From: Nocardioides jishulii
GTDB taxonomy: Bacteria; Actinomycetota; Actinomycetes; Propionibacteriales; Nocardioidaceae
DNA: 64,000 bases
Assembly (NCBI RefSeq): GCF_006007965.1
Contig: NZ_CP040748.1
Span: forward strand, 3,348,001 to 3,412,000
Direction: 5' to 3'
A model generated the notes under the pieces. It was not told where the DNA came from, searched no databases, and worked only from the letters and a program-made list of their open reading frames with translations. Made by a program: the position numbers and the translations under genes. How positions within the stretch are numbered: position 1 is the first letter of the stretch; every line of letters starts with the position of its first letter. Below are positions 55,135-63,344 of the stretch, piece by piece.

Positions 55135-56918
55135 GAGTCGGCCGGTGGGAGGAAGAGGCGGACCTCGGTGCCGACGCCGAGCTGGGAGTCGACGCTGACG
55201 CGACCGCCGTGGCGCTGGGCGATGCGCCGCAGGATCGGCAGGCCGAGGCCCGTGCCGGGACGCTGGAAGGCGTCGGGGTTGGTGGAGCGGAAGAACTCCT
55301 CGAACAGCATCGCCTGGTCGGCCTGGGAGATGCCGATCCCCTCGTCGGTGCACGACAGGACCACGCACTCGCCGTCGCGGCCCAGGCGGAGGACGACGCG
55401 GTCGCCCATGTCGGAGTACTTGATCGCGTTGGAGAGCACGTTGGTGACCATGCGGACCATCTCCGACCGGTCGCCCTCGATGGCCAAGGGTCTCTCGTCC
55501 ATCTCGACCTCGACCTTCACACCCCGCCGCTCGGCCGCCAGCTGCTCCATCTCCACAGCCTCCTCCACGACCTCGATGAGGTCGAGCCGCTCCCGGACGA
55601 GCGGGTGGGCGGGGTTGCCCAAGCGGCTGAAGGTGAGCAGGTCCTCCGACAGCCGGTCGAGGCGATGGGCCCCCTTGCCGATGGCCACCAGCGACCGCGC
55701 CCAGTCCCGGGGGATGTCCGGGAAGCCCTCGAGCAGCTCGAGGTGGCCGAGGATGACACCGATCGGGTTGCGCAGCTCGTGCGACATCGTCGCGATCAGC
55801 TGGCTCCGGTAGTCGTCGAGGCGCACCAGCTCCTCGCTGAGCTCCTGCTCACGGTCGTGGGCGCGGGCGTTGAGCACCGCCCGACCCAGGTCACGTCCGA
55901 CGTCGAGGGCGGCCACGCTCTCGCTGGCCGTCCAGCGCCGGGTGTCGAAGGAGCGCACGATGACCAGCGTCCCGAGGAGCCGACCGGCCCCGCTCACCGG
56001 CACGAGCACGCATGTCCCGATCTTGGAGGCGTCCAGCAGCTCCTCGATCACCCTCACGTGGTCGGCGGCGAGGACGTCGTCCTCCCACACCTGACCGGGC
56101 TCGAAGACGATGACGGTGTCGTCGCGCCAGGCCTGCTCGACCATCCGTTCGAGGGCCTCGAAGAGGAAGTGGCCCCCGCGCATCTCGTCGGGGATCACGT
56201 CATAGGTGCCCGACTCGCGGAGGTGCACCTGGAAGTCGGTGGCCCCGAACCCTTCGCGCAGGGTGGTCTGCGCGAGCGCCAGCAGCTCCTGCAACCCCAT
56301 CGCGTTGCTGGCCTGGCGGATCAGCTTGCGGGTGAGCTCGGCGAAGCGCACGCGCTGCAACAGCTCCTCCCGCTCGACCGCGTTGACGACGGCGCGGAAG
56401 GCCAGCTGCAGGCAGTCGGACAGCGTCAGGAGCATCTCCGCCTGCGGGCGCCGCCCGTCCTGGGGCTCGTCGAGGTGCACCACCGCCCGTAACCGATCGT
56501 CCTCGTCACGCAGCTCAGCCACGAGCACGTCGCCGACGCGCCACGCGTCCGGGCCCGCCACCTCGTCGACGCTCCGGGGGTGGTGACGTTCGAGCAGCGC
56601 GTCAGACTGCGGCGTACGCCAGTCGCGCGCGACGAAGGTGAACGCGCCGTACCTCGCTCCCACCCTGGCGATCGCGGCCACCGCGTCGTGGGGCCGGGCC
56701 CGGCCGACGAGGCGCTCAGCAGCCTCCGGATCGCCGTGGACGGCGACGACCTCGAGCATCCGGTCGGCGCGCAGCACCTCGATCACGCAGACCCTGAAGG
56801 GAGTCAGGTCGGCGATCGCTGCAGCGAACTGGGTCAGCGCCTCGCGATCGTCGGAGCTGCCCCACATGTCCGTCCGCGCGCGGTCGCCCGCGGTCGCAGT
56901 CGGTCGCCACCGGTCCAT
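55131..56918 (-). CDS. Soluble GAF-domain sensor histidine kinase
   Basis: 595 aa, no membrane segment. Two GAF-like sensory parts (about residues 20-165 and 200-350), a coiled linker (DREQELSEELVRLDDYRSQL), HisKA with phospho-His in IATMSHELRNPIGVILGHLE, and HATPase with NVLSNAIKYSDMGD (N box), DEGIGISQ (G1) and RPGTGLGLPILRRIAQRHGG (G2). Cytoplasmic signal sensor. No response regulator is next to it, so it is an orphan. ATG 56918 is preferred to an earlier frame start at 56987 because the domain starts here. Coupled with the MDMPI-family gene downstream. Confidence 0.88.
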   Translation of the reverse strand: MDRWRPTATAGDRARTDMWGSSDDREALTQFAAAIADLTPFRVCVIEVLRADRMLEVVAVHGDPEAAERLVGRARPHDAVAAIARVGARYGAFTFVARDWRTPQSDALLERHHPRSVDEVAGPDAWRVGDVLVAELRDEDDRLRAVVHLDEPQDGRRPQAEMLLTLSDCLQLAFRAVVNAVEREELLQRVRFAELTRKLIRQASNAMGLQELLALAQTTLREGFGATDFQVHLRESGTYDVIPDEMRGGHFLFEALERMVEQAWRDDTVIVFEPGQVWEDDVLAADHVRVIEELLDASKIGTCVLVPVSGAGRLLGTLVIVRSFDTRRWTASESVAALDVGRDLGRAVLNARAHDREQELSEELVRLDDYRSQLIATMSHELRNPIGVILGHLELLEGFPDIPRDWARSLVAIGKGAHRLDRLSEDLLTFSRLGNPAHPLVRERLDLIEVVEEAVEMEQLAAERRGVKVEVEMDERPLAIEGDRSEMVRMVTNVLSNAIKYSDMGDRVVLRLGRDGECVVLSCTDEGIGISQADQAMLFEEFFRSTNPDAFQRPGTGLGLPILRRIAQRHGGRVSVDSQLGVGTEVRLFLPPADS

Positions 56919-57012
56919 GAGGCACCCCCGTCGTCCCCTATTTGTGCCGCCCCTCACATCAAACAGCGCAAACAGGTGGTTGCCCACCCTTCGGACCCGG
57001 CGAATTTCTGGT

Positions 57013-57018
57013 TACTCT
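57013..57018 (+). promoter_or_regulatory. -10 element of a leaderless acyl-CoA dehydrogenase transcript
   Basis: TACTCT then seven bases and ATG 57026, no Shine-Dalgarno. The -10 also lies in the short palindrome TACTcttcAGTA (57013-57024), a possible operator. Confidence 0.4.
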
Positions 57019-57025
57019 TCAGTAC

Positions 57026-58171
57026 ATGACGCGCGAGATCTACAACGAGGACCACGAGGCATTCCGAGCATCCGTCAAGGAGTTCCTCGACCGTGAGGTC
57101 GTCCCGAACCTCGACAGCTACACCGAGAACCACGGCCTCACCCGCGACTTCTGGCTCTCCGCGGGCGCCCAGGGCTTCCTCGGCCTGGAGATCCCCGAGG
57201 AGTTCGGTGGCTCCGAGGCCGGCGACTACCGCTTCAACGCCGTGCTCACCGAGGAGCTGGCCAAGGTCAACATGACCCTGCCGAGCTGCCTCGGCATCCA
57301 CGCCGACATCACGGTGCCCTACCTGGTGCACCTGACCAACGACGAGCAGAAGAAGCGCTGGCTGCCGCAGGCCGCCTCCGGCGAGCTGCTCACCGCGATC
57401 GGCATGACCGAGCCCGGCGGCGGCTCCGACCTCGCCAACCTGAAGACCACCGCCGTGCGTGACGGCGACGACTGGATCCTCAACGGCTCCAAGACCTTCA
57501 TCACCAACGGTGGCTCCGCCGACCTGGTCCTGGTCGCGGCCCGCACCGCCCCGGAGAAGAAGGCGAAGGGCATCTCGCTCTTCGCCGTCGACACCACGCT
57601 GCCCGGCTTCTCCGTCGGCCGGGTGCTCGACAAGGTCGGCATGGACGACTCCGACACCGCCGAGCTCGCGTTCGACAACGTGCGCGTCTCGAACGACGAC
57701 CTCGTCGGCCCCCTCGACACCGGATTCATCTCGATGATGCAGTTCCTGCCGCAGGAGCGCCTCGGCTCAGCGATCACCAACCTCGCCCACGCCGCGCAGA
57801 TCCTCACCGAGACGATCCAGTACGCCAAGGACCGCAAGGCCTTCGGCGTCTCGATCGGCTCCTTCCAGAACACCCAGTTCCTGCTCGCCGAGCTGACCAC
57901 GAAGATCGAGGTCACCCAGGCCTACGTCGACCAGTGCGTGCTCAAGCACACCCGCAGCGAGCTCACCCCCGTCGACGCCGCCAAGGCGAAGTGGTGGACC
58001 TCGCAGGTGCAGTCGGAGGTCCTGGACCACTGCGTCCAGATCCACGGCGGCTACGGCTACATGAACGAGTACCGTGTGGCCCGCGCCTGGCGCGACGCCC
58101 GCGTGACGAAGATCTGGGCCGGCTCCAACGAGATCATGAAGATGCTGATCGGTCGCGACCTCGGTCTGTGA
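57026..58171 (+). CDS. Acyl-CoA dehydrogenase
   Basis: 381 aa flavoenzyme for alpha,beta-dehydrogenation of acyl-CoA in beta-oxidation or branched-chain catabolism. FAD/substrate motifs: IGMTEPGGGSDLANLKTTAV, FITNGGSADLVLVAART, and C-terminal VQIHGGYGYMNEYRVARAWR and VTKIWAGSNEIMKMLIGRDL. The catalytic glutamate position at the end of IWAGSNEIMK is kept, typical of long-chain/general members. Monocistronic; start ATG 57026 in a leaderless layout. Chain length specificity not readable. Confidence 0.94.
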   Translation: MTREIYNEDHEAFRASVKEFLDREVVPNLDSYTENHGLTRDFWLSAGAQGFLGLEIPEEFGGSEAGDYRFNAVLTEELAKVNMTLPSCLGIHADITVPYLVHLTNDEQKKRWLPQAASGELLTAIGMTEPGGGSDLANLKTTAVRDGDDWILNGSKTFITNGGSADLVLVAARTAPEKKAKGISLFAVDTTLPGFSVGRVLDKVGMDDSDTAELAFDNVRVSNDDLVGPLDTGFISMMQFLPQERLGSAITNLAHAAQILTETIQYAKDRKAFGVSIGSFQNTQFLLAELTTKIEVTQAYVDQCVLKHTRSELTPVDAAKAKWWTSQVQSEVLDHCVQIHGGYGYMNEYRVARAWRDARVTKIWAGSNEIMKMLIGRDLGL

Positions 58172-58211
58172 CCCGGAGGCTCCCGGCCTCCCGCGGTCTG
58201 CTTGACGACAG

Positions 58212-58239
58212 GGCCCCGTACGCCACGGCGTACGGGGCC
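58212..58239 (+). terminator. Strong hairpin terminator after acyl-CoA dehydrogenase
   Basis: GGCCCCGTACGCC (58212-58224) pairs with GGCGTACGGGGCC (58227-58239), 12-13 bp, followed by TTGTC. About 40 bp after the stop codon. Confidence 0.85.
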
Positions 58240-58363
58240 TTGTCACGCGTGTGGCACCCCCCGTTTCCGGTCCCGCACCCCCGGCGGCCCCGCTGGCAAG
58301 ACGCGTGGCCCGCGGAACACCCACGTGCTTGGGTAGTCATCCACGCATCTCGGGAGGCGCCAC

Positions 58364-58799
58364 ATGCGACGGACCATCGGCCGGGCCACGTCCGGGCTCG
58401 CCTGCACGACACTCGCCCTCTCCCCGCCTGTCAAAGGAGGCGCGTGAGGAGGTCGTCGCCGACTACGACGGCCAGCGCGGCCTGCAGAGCAACCGTCACT
58501 TCATGAAGGACGCCGAGGCCTGGATGCGCTCCGGCGTCAAGGCAAAGGCCCGCGCTCCCCGTGAGGTGGCCGTCGAGGTCGTCGGGGTGGTCGACGCCGG
58601 CGCCGACCAGCTCCTGCTTGCCGCCGTCCGCGTCGACGTGGTCCGGCGCGACGGTCGCTGGGAGCTCGCCAGCGTCTCCGGACCCGCCGTGCGCGGCCCC
58701 TTCGACTCCGTCCTCGACACCGTGGCACCCCGGCTCGAGGGTCGGCACTGGCGTCAGCTGCCCCGCACCGGCAACGAGACTCCCGCCGACGAGGAGTAG
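58364..58799 (+). CDS. Secreted or lipoprotein-like small protein, probable frameshift
   Basis: ATG 58364 with GGGAGG six bases upstream opens MRRTIGRATSGLACTTLALS, a short signal-like segment, but this frame stops soon (TGA about 58445). The frame shifted by one base then continues without a start of its own as LSKEAREEVVADYDGQRGLQ to the stop at 58799, a well-formed acidic protein ending GNETPADEE. Dropping one base in CTCTCCCC joins the two. So either the reference has an error, or the gene is broken. No family recognised. The mature part is about 125 aa with WELASVSGPAVRGP. Confidence 0.5.
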
Positions 58800-58801
58800 T
58801 C

Positions 58802-58831
58802 GGGGCGCCGGCCGGGACCGACCGACGCCCC
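58802..58831. terminator. Imperfect hairpin between converging genes
   Basis: GGGGCG (58802-58807) pairs with CGCCCC (58826-58831), with a CCGG/CCGA mismatch region inside. Between the stops of the plus-strand secreted protein and the minus-strand ATP-grasp gene. Confidence 0.4.
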
Positions 58832-58848
58832 CGCTCCACCTTCGGAGG

Positions 58849-59889
58849 TCAGCTGGTCGCCAACCGCCGGTTGTCGATCTCCGGGTAGTGGAGTCGCGTG
58901 GCGACCTTGCGCTCCAGGTCCTCGATGATGCGCGGAGCGAAGTCCACGCCGTTGAGCTCCTGGGCGCTGCCCAGGCCACCGGGGCTGAAGACGTTGATCT
59001 CCATCAGCTTGTCGCCCACGATGTCGAGGCCGACCAGGAACATCCCGTCGGAGACCAGCTTGGGCCGCACGACCTCGACCAGCTCGAGCATCTCGTCGGT
59101 CACCTTGACCTTGACCGCCTTGCCCCCGGCCGACATGTTGGAACGGATGTCGCCGCTGGAGTTGACGCGGCGGAAGGCGGCGTACACGCCGTCGACCTCG
59201 AGCGGACGTCCGTTCATCACGAAGAGCCGCACGTCGCCGTTGACCGCGTCGGGCAGGAACTCCTGCGCGACCACGTAGCCGTCGCGCGCAATGGCCTCGA
59301 TGATCTGGTTGAGGTTGGGCGACTCCTTGTCGTCGATCAGGAAGACGCCCGCACCGCCCGAGCCCTGCAACGGCTTCAGGACGGCCTTGCCCCCGAGGTC
59401 GTCGACGAAGGCGTTGATCTGCTCCTCGTCGCGCGAAATCAGGGTGCGCGGCCGCACGGCTTCGGGGAAGTGCTGGAAGTACGCCTTCGACAGCGCGTCG
59501 GCCAGGCTCGTGGGGTCGTTGACGACCAGCACCCCGGTGCTCGCGATGAGCTGGCCGAAGGCGACGCCGGCGTTGTTGGCCCACGGGGCCGACTCGGCGT
59601 CGTCCGCCGGGTCGTTGCGCAGCATGACGACGTCGAACTCCTCGAGCGCGATCAGCTGCTCCACGTCAGGACGTTGCACGTCGGCGAGGTGCTTCTTGGC
59701 CGAGCGGTAAGTGGCGGCGTCGCCGGCCCGCGCCTTCGCGGTGAGCGTGCCGTCGGGCTGGTAGGAGAAGTCGCCGATGCCCATGAACCACGCCTCGTGA
59801 CCCATCTGTCGTGCCGCGACCGCCAACCGGTTGGTGGTGTAGTACTCCTGCTCGGTCTCGATCGCGTTGACCACGAATCCGATCTTCAT
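58849..59889 (-). CDS. GshB-like ATP-grasp ligase
   Basis: 346 aa. ATP-grasp enzyme resembling bacterial glutathione synthetase: N-terminal KIGFVVNAIETEQEYYTTNR, VVMLRNDPADDAESAPWANN, VLKPLQGSGGAGVFLIDDKE (ATP loop), VAQEFLPDAVNGDVRLFVMN and the metal-binding GDKLMEINVFSPGGLGSAQE. It joins a carboxylate to an amine using ATP. ATG 59889 has GGAAGGA five bases upstream and overlaps the stop of the DUF1704 gene. Glutathione itself is unlikely in a mycothiol organism, and no GshA is linked, so another peptide-type substrate is probable. Last gene of a three-gene operon. Confidence 0.85.
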   Translation of the reverse strand: MKIGFVVNAIETEQEYYTTNRLAVAARQMGHEAWFMGIGDFSYQPDGTLTAKARAGDAATYRSAKKHLADVQRPDVEQLIALEEFDVVMLRNDPADDAESAPWANNAGVAFGQLIASTGVLVVNDPTSLADALSKAYFQHFPEAVRPRTLISRDEEQINAFVDDLGGKAVLKPLQGSGGAGVFLIDDKESPNLNQIIEAIARDGYVVAQEFLPDAVNGDVRLFVMNGRPLEVDGVYAAFRRVNSSGDIRSNMSAGGKAVKVKVTDEMLELVEVVRPKLVSDGMFLVGLDIVGDKLMEINVFSPGGLGSAQELNGVDFAPRIIEDLERKVATRLHYPEIDNRRLATS

Positions 59890-61088
59890 GCGTGTCCTTC
59901 CACTAGTTGGCTCAGGTCTTCCACCCCTGAGGCCCACCCGAGTCGCTCGGTCGACGTCGGGTCGTCCAGGTAGCGCGGCAGCAGCCGCGGCGGTACGAGC
60001 GCTTCGCGCTCGGTCAGCTCGGCGATGAGCGGCAGGTCCTCCAGCGAGAACTTGCCCAGCCAGAGCAGGTCGAGGTCGCCATCGTCGGCGAGGTGGGCCA
60101 GCAGGTCGACGACGCCGCGCAGGTAGATCGCGTCCTTCGTCGTCCCGCCCGCCCGGAAGACGCGCATCACGGTGGTGAAGGCGCTGCCCTGCGGCACGCC
60201 CGCGGTGACCAAGGCGTCGTACGCCTCGGCGAACGACGCGCCGTCGACCATCCGGTGCACGGTGAGGACGCGGTCGGCGAGCTGACGCAGCCGAAAGGGC
60301 GTGAGGCCGCCGCAGGCCACCTCCCCGAGCACGGCGAGGCCCTCCTGGGTCTCGTCGTAGCCCGCGAGCCCGGTGCCCAGCACCTTGACCGGCTGGGCGT
60401 GGCCGTTGACGTGGGTGACGAGGTGGGTGCCCACCTCGTGGTGGAGCAGGGCGGCGGCGCGGTTGCGCTGCACCACGCTCTCGGGGCCGATCAGCAGCGT
60501 GTCCCCGGAGACCATGACGCCGTTGACGTCGGGACGGATCTCGGCGTGCATCTCGATGCCGGGCGCCTGCTCGCGGTAGTAGGCGATCTCCTCGCCTGCC
60601 AGGGCGCAGAACTCCTGCGCGTCGAGCGGGTCGGAGGGGGGCTCGACCGACGTGATCCCGGCCAGCACGCGCTCGGCGTGGTCGCGCAGCGACGGGGAGA
60701 CGCCCCCGTAGAGCTCGATGCTGAGGGCGCGGAAGTCGGCGCTGCCGCGCGCCTTCAGCATCTCGAGCTGCAGGTCGAGCTCACGGTGCTTGGCGCGCAG
60801 CAGGTGGCCCAGGGTGCGGTCCTCGACGGTGGTGACGTCGATGCGGGCGAGCTGCTCCGCCAGGACCGTGGGTTCGTCAGCCAGCTCGCGGTAGGTGAAG
60901 ACCGGCTCGCTCACCCGGCCGGCGAGGAACTCGCGCTTGACCTCCTCGCCGTCGACCGGCGTGATGTGGAGCAGGAAGCTGAAGCTCTCCGAGACCTGCG
61001 CGAGGGCGCGGTCGACGGCGAGGTCAGAGCTCGAGAAGGCGCCCGTCGGCGCGGTCGAGGAAGCGCCCGTCGGCGCGTCGGGGGTCAT
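59886..61088 (-). CDS. DUF1704 (QEGLA-motif) metallopeptidase
   Basis: 400 aa. Zinc motif LLHHEVGTHLVTHVNG (HExxxH) at about residues 214-229, and YDETQEGLAVLGEVACGG, whose Glu is the probable third ligand. This is the DUF1704 family, annotated from the QEGLA motif; the vertebrate MATCAP proteins with this domain are tyrosine carboxypeptidases. No signal peptide, so cytoplasmic. GTG 61091 or ATG 61088 follows directly after the stop of the upstream FGase-like gene; ATG chosen. Between a hydrolase and an ATP-grasp ligase, it probably removes a C-terminal residue from a peptide or protein. Function inferred. Confidence 0.85.
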   Translation of the reverse strand: MTPDAPTGASSTAPTGAFSSSDLAVDRALAQVSESFSFLLHITPVDGEEVKREFLAGRVSEPVFTYRELADEPTVLAEQLARIDVTTVEDRTLGHLLRAKHRELDLQLEMLKARGSADFRALSIELYGGVSPSLRDHAERVLAGITSVEPPSDPLDAQEFCALAGEEIAYYREQAPGIEMHAEIRPDVNGVMVSGDTLLIGPESVVQRNRAAALLHHEVGTHLVTHVNGHAQPVKVLGTGLAGYDETQEGLAVLGEVACGGLTPFRLRQLADRVLTVHRMVDGASFAEAYDALVTAGVPQGSAFTTVMRVFRAGGTTKDAIYLRGVVDLLAHLADDGDLDLLWLGKFSLEDLPLIAELTEREALVPPRLLPRYLDDPTSTERLGWASGVEDLSQLVEGHA

Positions 61089-61091
61089 CAC

Positions 61092-61877
61092 TCAACCGAG
61101 CTCGGCCAGGGACTTCTCGAGCACCGGCACCGTCGCGGTGAGCGCGGCCCGGAGCTCCTCCAGGTGGTCCTCGCGGAGCTCGCCGGTCCACTCGTCCATC
61201 CAGGTCTTCTTGAACTCCAGCGCGAGCACGCAGCCGACCCCGGGATAGCGGGTGTGGACGAACCACGCCAACGCCCGTCCCTTGAAGGCGACGTTCTCGC
61301 GGGCGTCGACCCGGTGGCCGCCCACGACCTGTTCGCTGAGGGCGCGGCAGAAGGTGTCCACCAGCGGCCCGAAGATCTCCTGGTTCACGCTGCCCGTGCC
61401 GACGTTGACCTCAGGGTTCTCCCCGATGGGCGCGCGCTTGCCGTCCGCGCCGTCGCGCCGGTGGTTGTACGAGTGCACGTCGAGCAGCACGAAGGGCCCG
61501 CGCTCGGCGACCTTGTCGAGGCGGCGGCCGAGGGCGGCGTACACCTCGTCGTAGACGGCCAGGCTGCGCTCGGTCAGCTCCTTCGAGAGCGGCGGGTTGC
61601 GCCACACGTCGAGGCCCCAGCAGTCGTCGGGCTCGCGGTAGACGGCCTCCTCCCGCGGGCGGTTGAGGTCGACCTCGAAGCGGGAGCGGTGGGTGACCAT
61701 CCGGCTGGGGATCACCGAGGCGATCCGGTCGGTGTAGGGGTCCTCCTCCCGCAGGCGGGTCGCCTCGTCGAGCACCATCTCGGGGCGGAGCTCGGGGCGT
61801 ACGTCGTGGCCTGCATGCACCGAGGTGGCGACCACCTGACCGTCCCAGGGGCCAACGAACTGCACGATCTCGTCCAT
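61092..61877 (-). CDS. N-formylglutamate amidohydrolase-like protein
   Basis: 261 aa, FGase family zinc hydrolase with a carboxypeptidase-like fold. ATSVHAGHDVRPEL provides the first His, then VTHRSRFEVDLNRPREEAVY, FVLLDVHSYNHRR (metal His) and CVLALEFKKTWMDEW (Glu). Classical members deformylate N-formylglutamate in histidine degradation, but no hut genes are here; it leads the operon with DUF1704 and ATP-grasp genes, so the substrate is probably another N-acyl or C-terminal glutamate-like compound. ATG 61877. Upstream lie 21-bp tandem repeats and the divergent VIT gene. Confidence 0.85.
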   Translation of the reverse strand: MDEIVQFVGPWDGQVVATSVHAGHDVRPELRPEMVLDEATRLREEDPYTDRIASVIPSRMVTHRSRFEVDLNRPREEAVYREPDDCWGLDVWRNPPLSKELTERSLAVYDEVYAALGRRLDKVAERGPFVLLDVHSYNHRRDGADGKRAPIGENPEVNVGTGSVNQEIFGPLVDTFCRALSEQVVGGHRVDARENVAFKGRALAWFVHTRYPGVGCVLALEFKKTWMDEWTGELREDHLEELRAALTATVPVLEKSLAELG

Positions 61878-61915
61878 GGGAGGCCACCTACCCCCGACGG
61901 GGTGAGGTTGAATCC

Positions 61916-61978
61916 TCAGCCAGCGCAGCCTCGCCGTCAGCCAGCGCAGCCTCGCCGTCAGCCAGCGCAGCCTCGCCT
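61916..61978. repeat. Three tandem 21-bp repeats
   Basis: Copies at 61916-61936, 61937-61957 and 61958-61978, identical except the last base of the third. Unit begins TCAGCCAGCGC and ends CCTCGCC. The 21-bp period equals two helical turns or seven codons. They lie between the divergent FGase-like gene and the VIT-family gene and may be regulator-binding iterons or slippage product. Confidence 0.9.
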
Positions 61979-62016
61979 TCGTTGCAGGACCGTGGGTTCA
62001 GGACGACCATGAGGAC

Positions 62017-62751
62017 GTGACCTTCGAGATCGGCACCGACGAGAACCCGCAGCACTGGCACGCCGACCTGGCGGGTGGGGTGTCCGGACGCCTCAACTGG
62101 TTGCGCGCGGCCGTGCTGGGCTCCAACGACGGCATCATCTCGACCGCAGGCGTGGTGATGGGTGTCGCGGGCGCCACGTCCGACGAGTCCTCCATCCTCC
62201 TGGCCGGCGTCGCGGCGCTCACGGCGGGTGCGATCAGCATGGCGGCGGGTGAGTACGTGTCGGTCTCCACGCAGCGCGACTCCGAGAGGTCGATCCTCGC
62301 GATGGAGAAGCTCGAGCTGGAGCGGATGCCCGAGACCGAGCGCGAGGAGCTCGTCGAGATGCTCCGCGACAAGGGGCTCACCGAGGCGACGGCCGAGCAG
62401 GTGGCCACCGAACTGCACGAACACGACGCGTTGGCGGCGCACGCCGAGGTCGAGTTCGGCATCAACCCGAACGACCTCACCAACCCGTGGCACGCGGCCT
62501 GGGCGTCGATGATCTCCTTCACGCTCGGCGCCCTGATCCCGCTGGTGCTGCTGGCCCTCCTGCCCGAGTCCGTACGCCTGCCGCTCACTGTCGTCGTGGT
62601 GGCGGCAGCGCTCGCGGTGACCGGGGCAGTCAGCGCCCACCTGGGCTACAGCCCGAAGGGCCGAGCGGTCCTGCGCAACGTCGTCGGCGGCCTGCTCGCC
62701 ATGGGCATCACCTACCTCGTGGGGATGCTCTTCGGCGTGACGGTGGGCTGA
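62017..62751 (+). CDS. VIT1/CCC1-family iron/manganese transporter
   Basis: 244 aa. N-terminal AAVLGSNDGIISTAGVVMGV and VAALTAGAISMAAGEYVSVS are the family signature helices; a cytoplasmic acidic segment with metal-ligand Glu residues (about 90-150: ERMPETEREELVEMLRDKGL) follows, then three C-terminal helices (about 165-240). Members export or sequester Fe2+/Mn2+. GTG start at 62017. The thpR gene starts soon after (15 bp), suggesting cotranscription without functional link. Confidence 0.9.
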   Translation: MTFEIGTDENPQHWHADLAGGVSGRLNWLRAAVLGSNDGIISTAGVVMGVAGATSDESSILLAGVAALTAGAISMAAGEYVSVSTQRDSERSILAMEKLELERMPETEREELVEMLRDKGLTEATAEQVATELHEHDALAAHAEVEFGINPNDLTNPWHAAWASMISFTLGALIPLVLLALLPESVRLPLTVVVVAAALAVTGAVSAHLGYSPKGRAVLRNVVGGLLAMGITYLVGMLFGVTVG

Positions 62752-62765
62752 CCCGAGGGCTGCCC

Positions 62766-63329
62766 GTGCGCTGCTTCGTCGCCGTCGTCCCACCCCCCGT
62801 CGCCCTCGACCACCTGGACGACTTCCTGGAGCCGCGCCGCGCAGCCGCTGACTTCCGATGGACCGCTCCCGACCAGGTGCACCTGACCCTCGCCTTCATC
62901 GGCGACCTCGCCGAACGCCGTCTCGACGACCTGGTCGAACGGTTGGAGCGGGCGGCGAGCAGGCGGCGTACGACGTCGACGGCGATCACCGGCGGAGGCG
63001 CCTTCCCCCACGCAGCCGGCGCGAAGGTGCTGTGGGCCGGGCTCGACCTGGACGAGGACGACGCGGTGGAGGTACGCCGGATGGCCGACGGCGCCCGGGC
63101 CGCCGCCAACCGCGCAGGGGCGAAGGTGGCCGGGCAGCGCTTCCGCCCGCACCTCACCGTGGCGCGCTGCGGGCGGCCCACCGAGGTGAGCAGCTGGGTG
63201 AAGCTCCTGGACGCCTACCGCGGACCGGAGTGGACGATCGACGCGTTCACGCTCGTCGAGTCACACCTCGGCGAGGGGCCGCGTGGCCGCCCGCGGTACG
63301 AGGTCGTGGCTGACTTCCCGCTCGGGTGA
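62766..63329 (+). CDS. thpR: 2'-5' RNA ligase-type cyclic phosphodiesterase
   Basis: 187 aa, 2H phosphoesterase fold. The two catalytic HxTx motifs are VHLTLAFIGD and PHLTVARCG. N-terminus MRCFVAVVPPPVAL is typical of ThpR. Hydrolyses 2',3'-cyclic phosphate RNA ends; biological role in bacteria remains modest. GTG 62766 starts 15 bases after the VIT stop; length normal (about 175-190 aa). Confidence 0.9.
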   Translation: MRCFVAVVPPPVALDHLDDFLEPRRAAADFRWTAPDQVHLTLAFIGDLAERRLDDLVERLERAASRRRTTSTAITGGGAFPHAAGAKVLWAGLDLDEDDAVEVRRMADGARAAANRAGAKVAGQRFRPHLTVARCGRPTEVSSWVKLLDAYRGPEWTIDAFTLVESHLGEGPRGRPRYEVVADFPLG

Positions 63330-63344
63330 AGGGCAGGAGCGGCG

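Noticed and set aside
58849..59889. Genuine glutathione synthetase
   Set aside because: No GshA nearby and a mycothiol-type organism is indicated; only the fold can be claimed.
59886..61877. Histidine utilisation (hut) operon
   Set aside because: Only an FGase-like gene is present; hutH, hutU, hutI and a hut regulator are absent.
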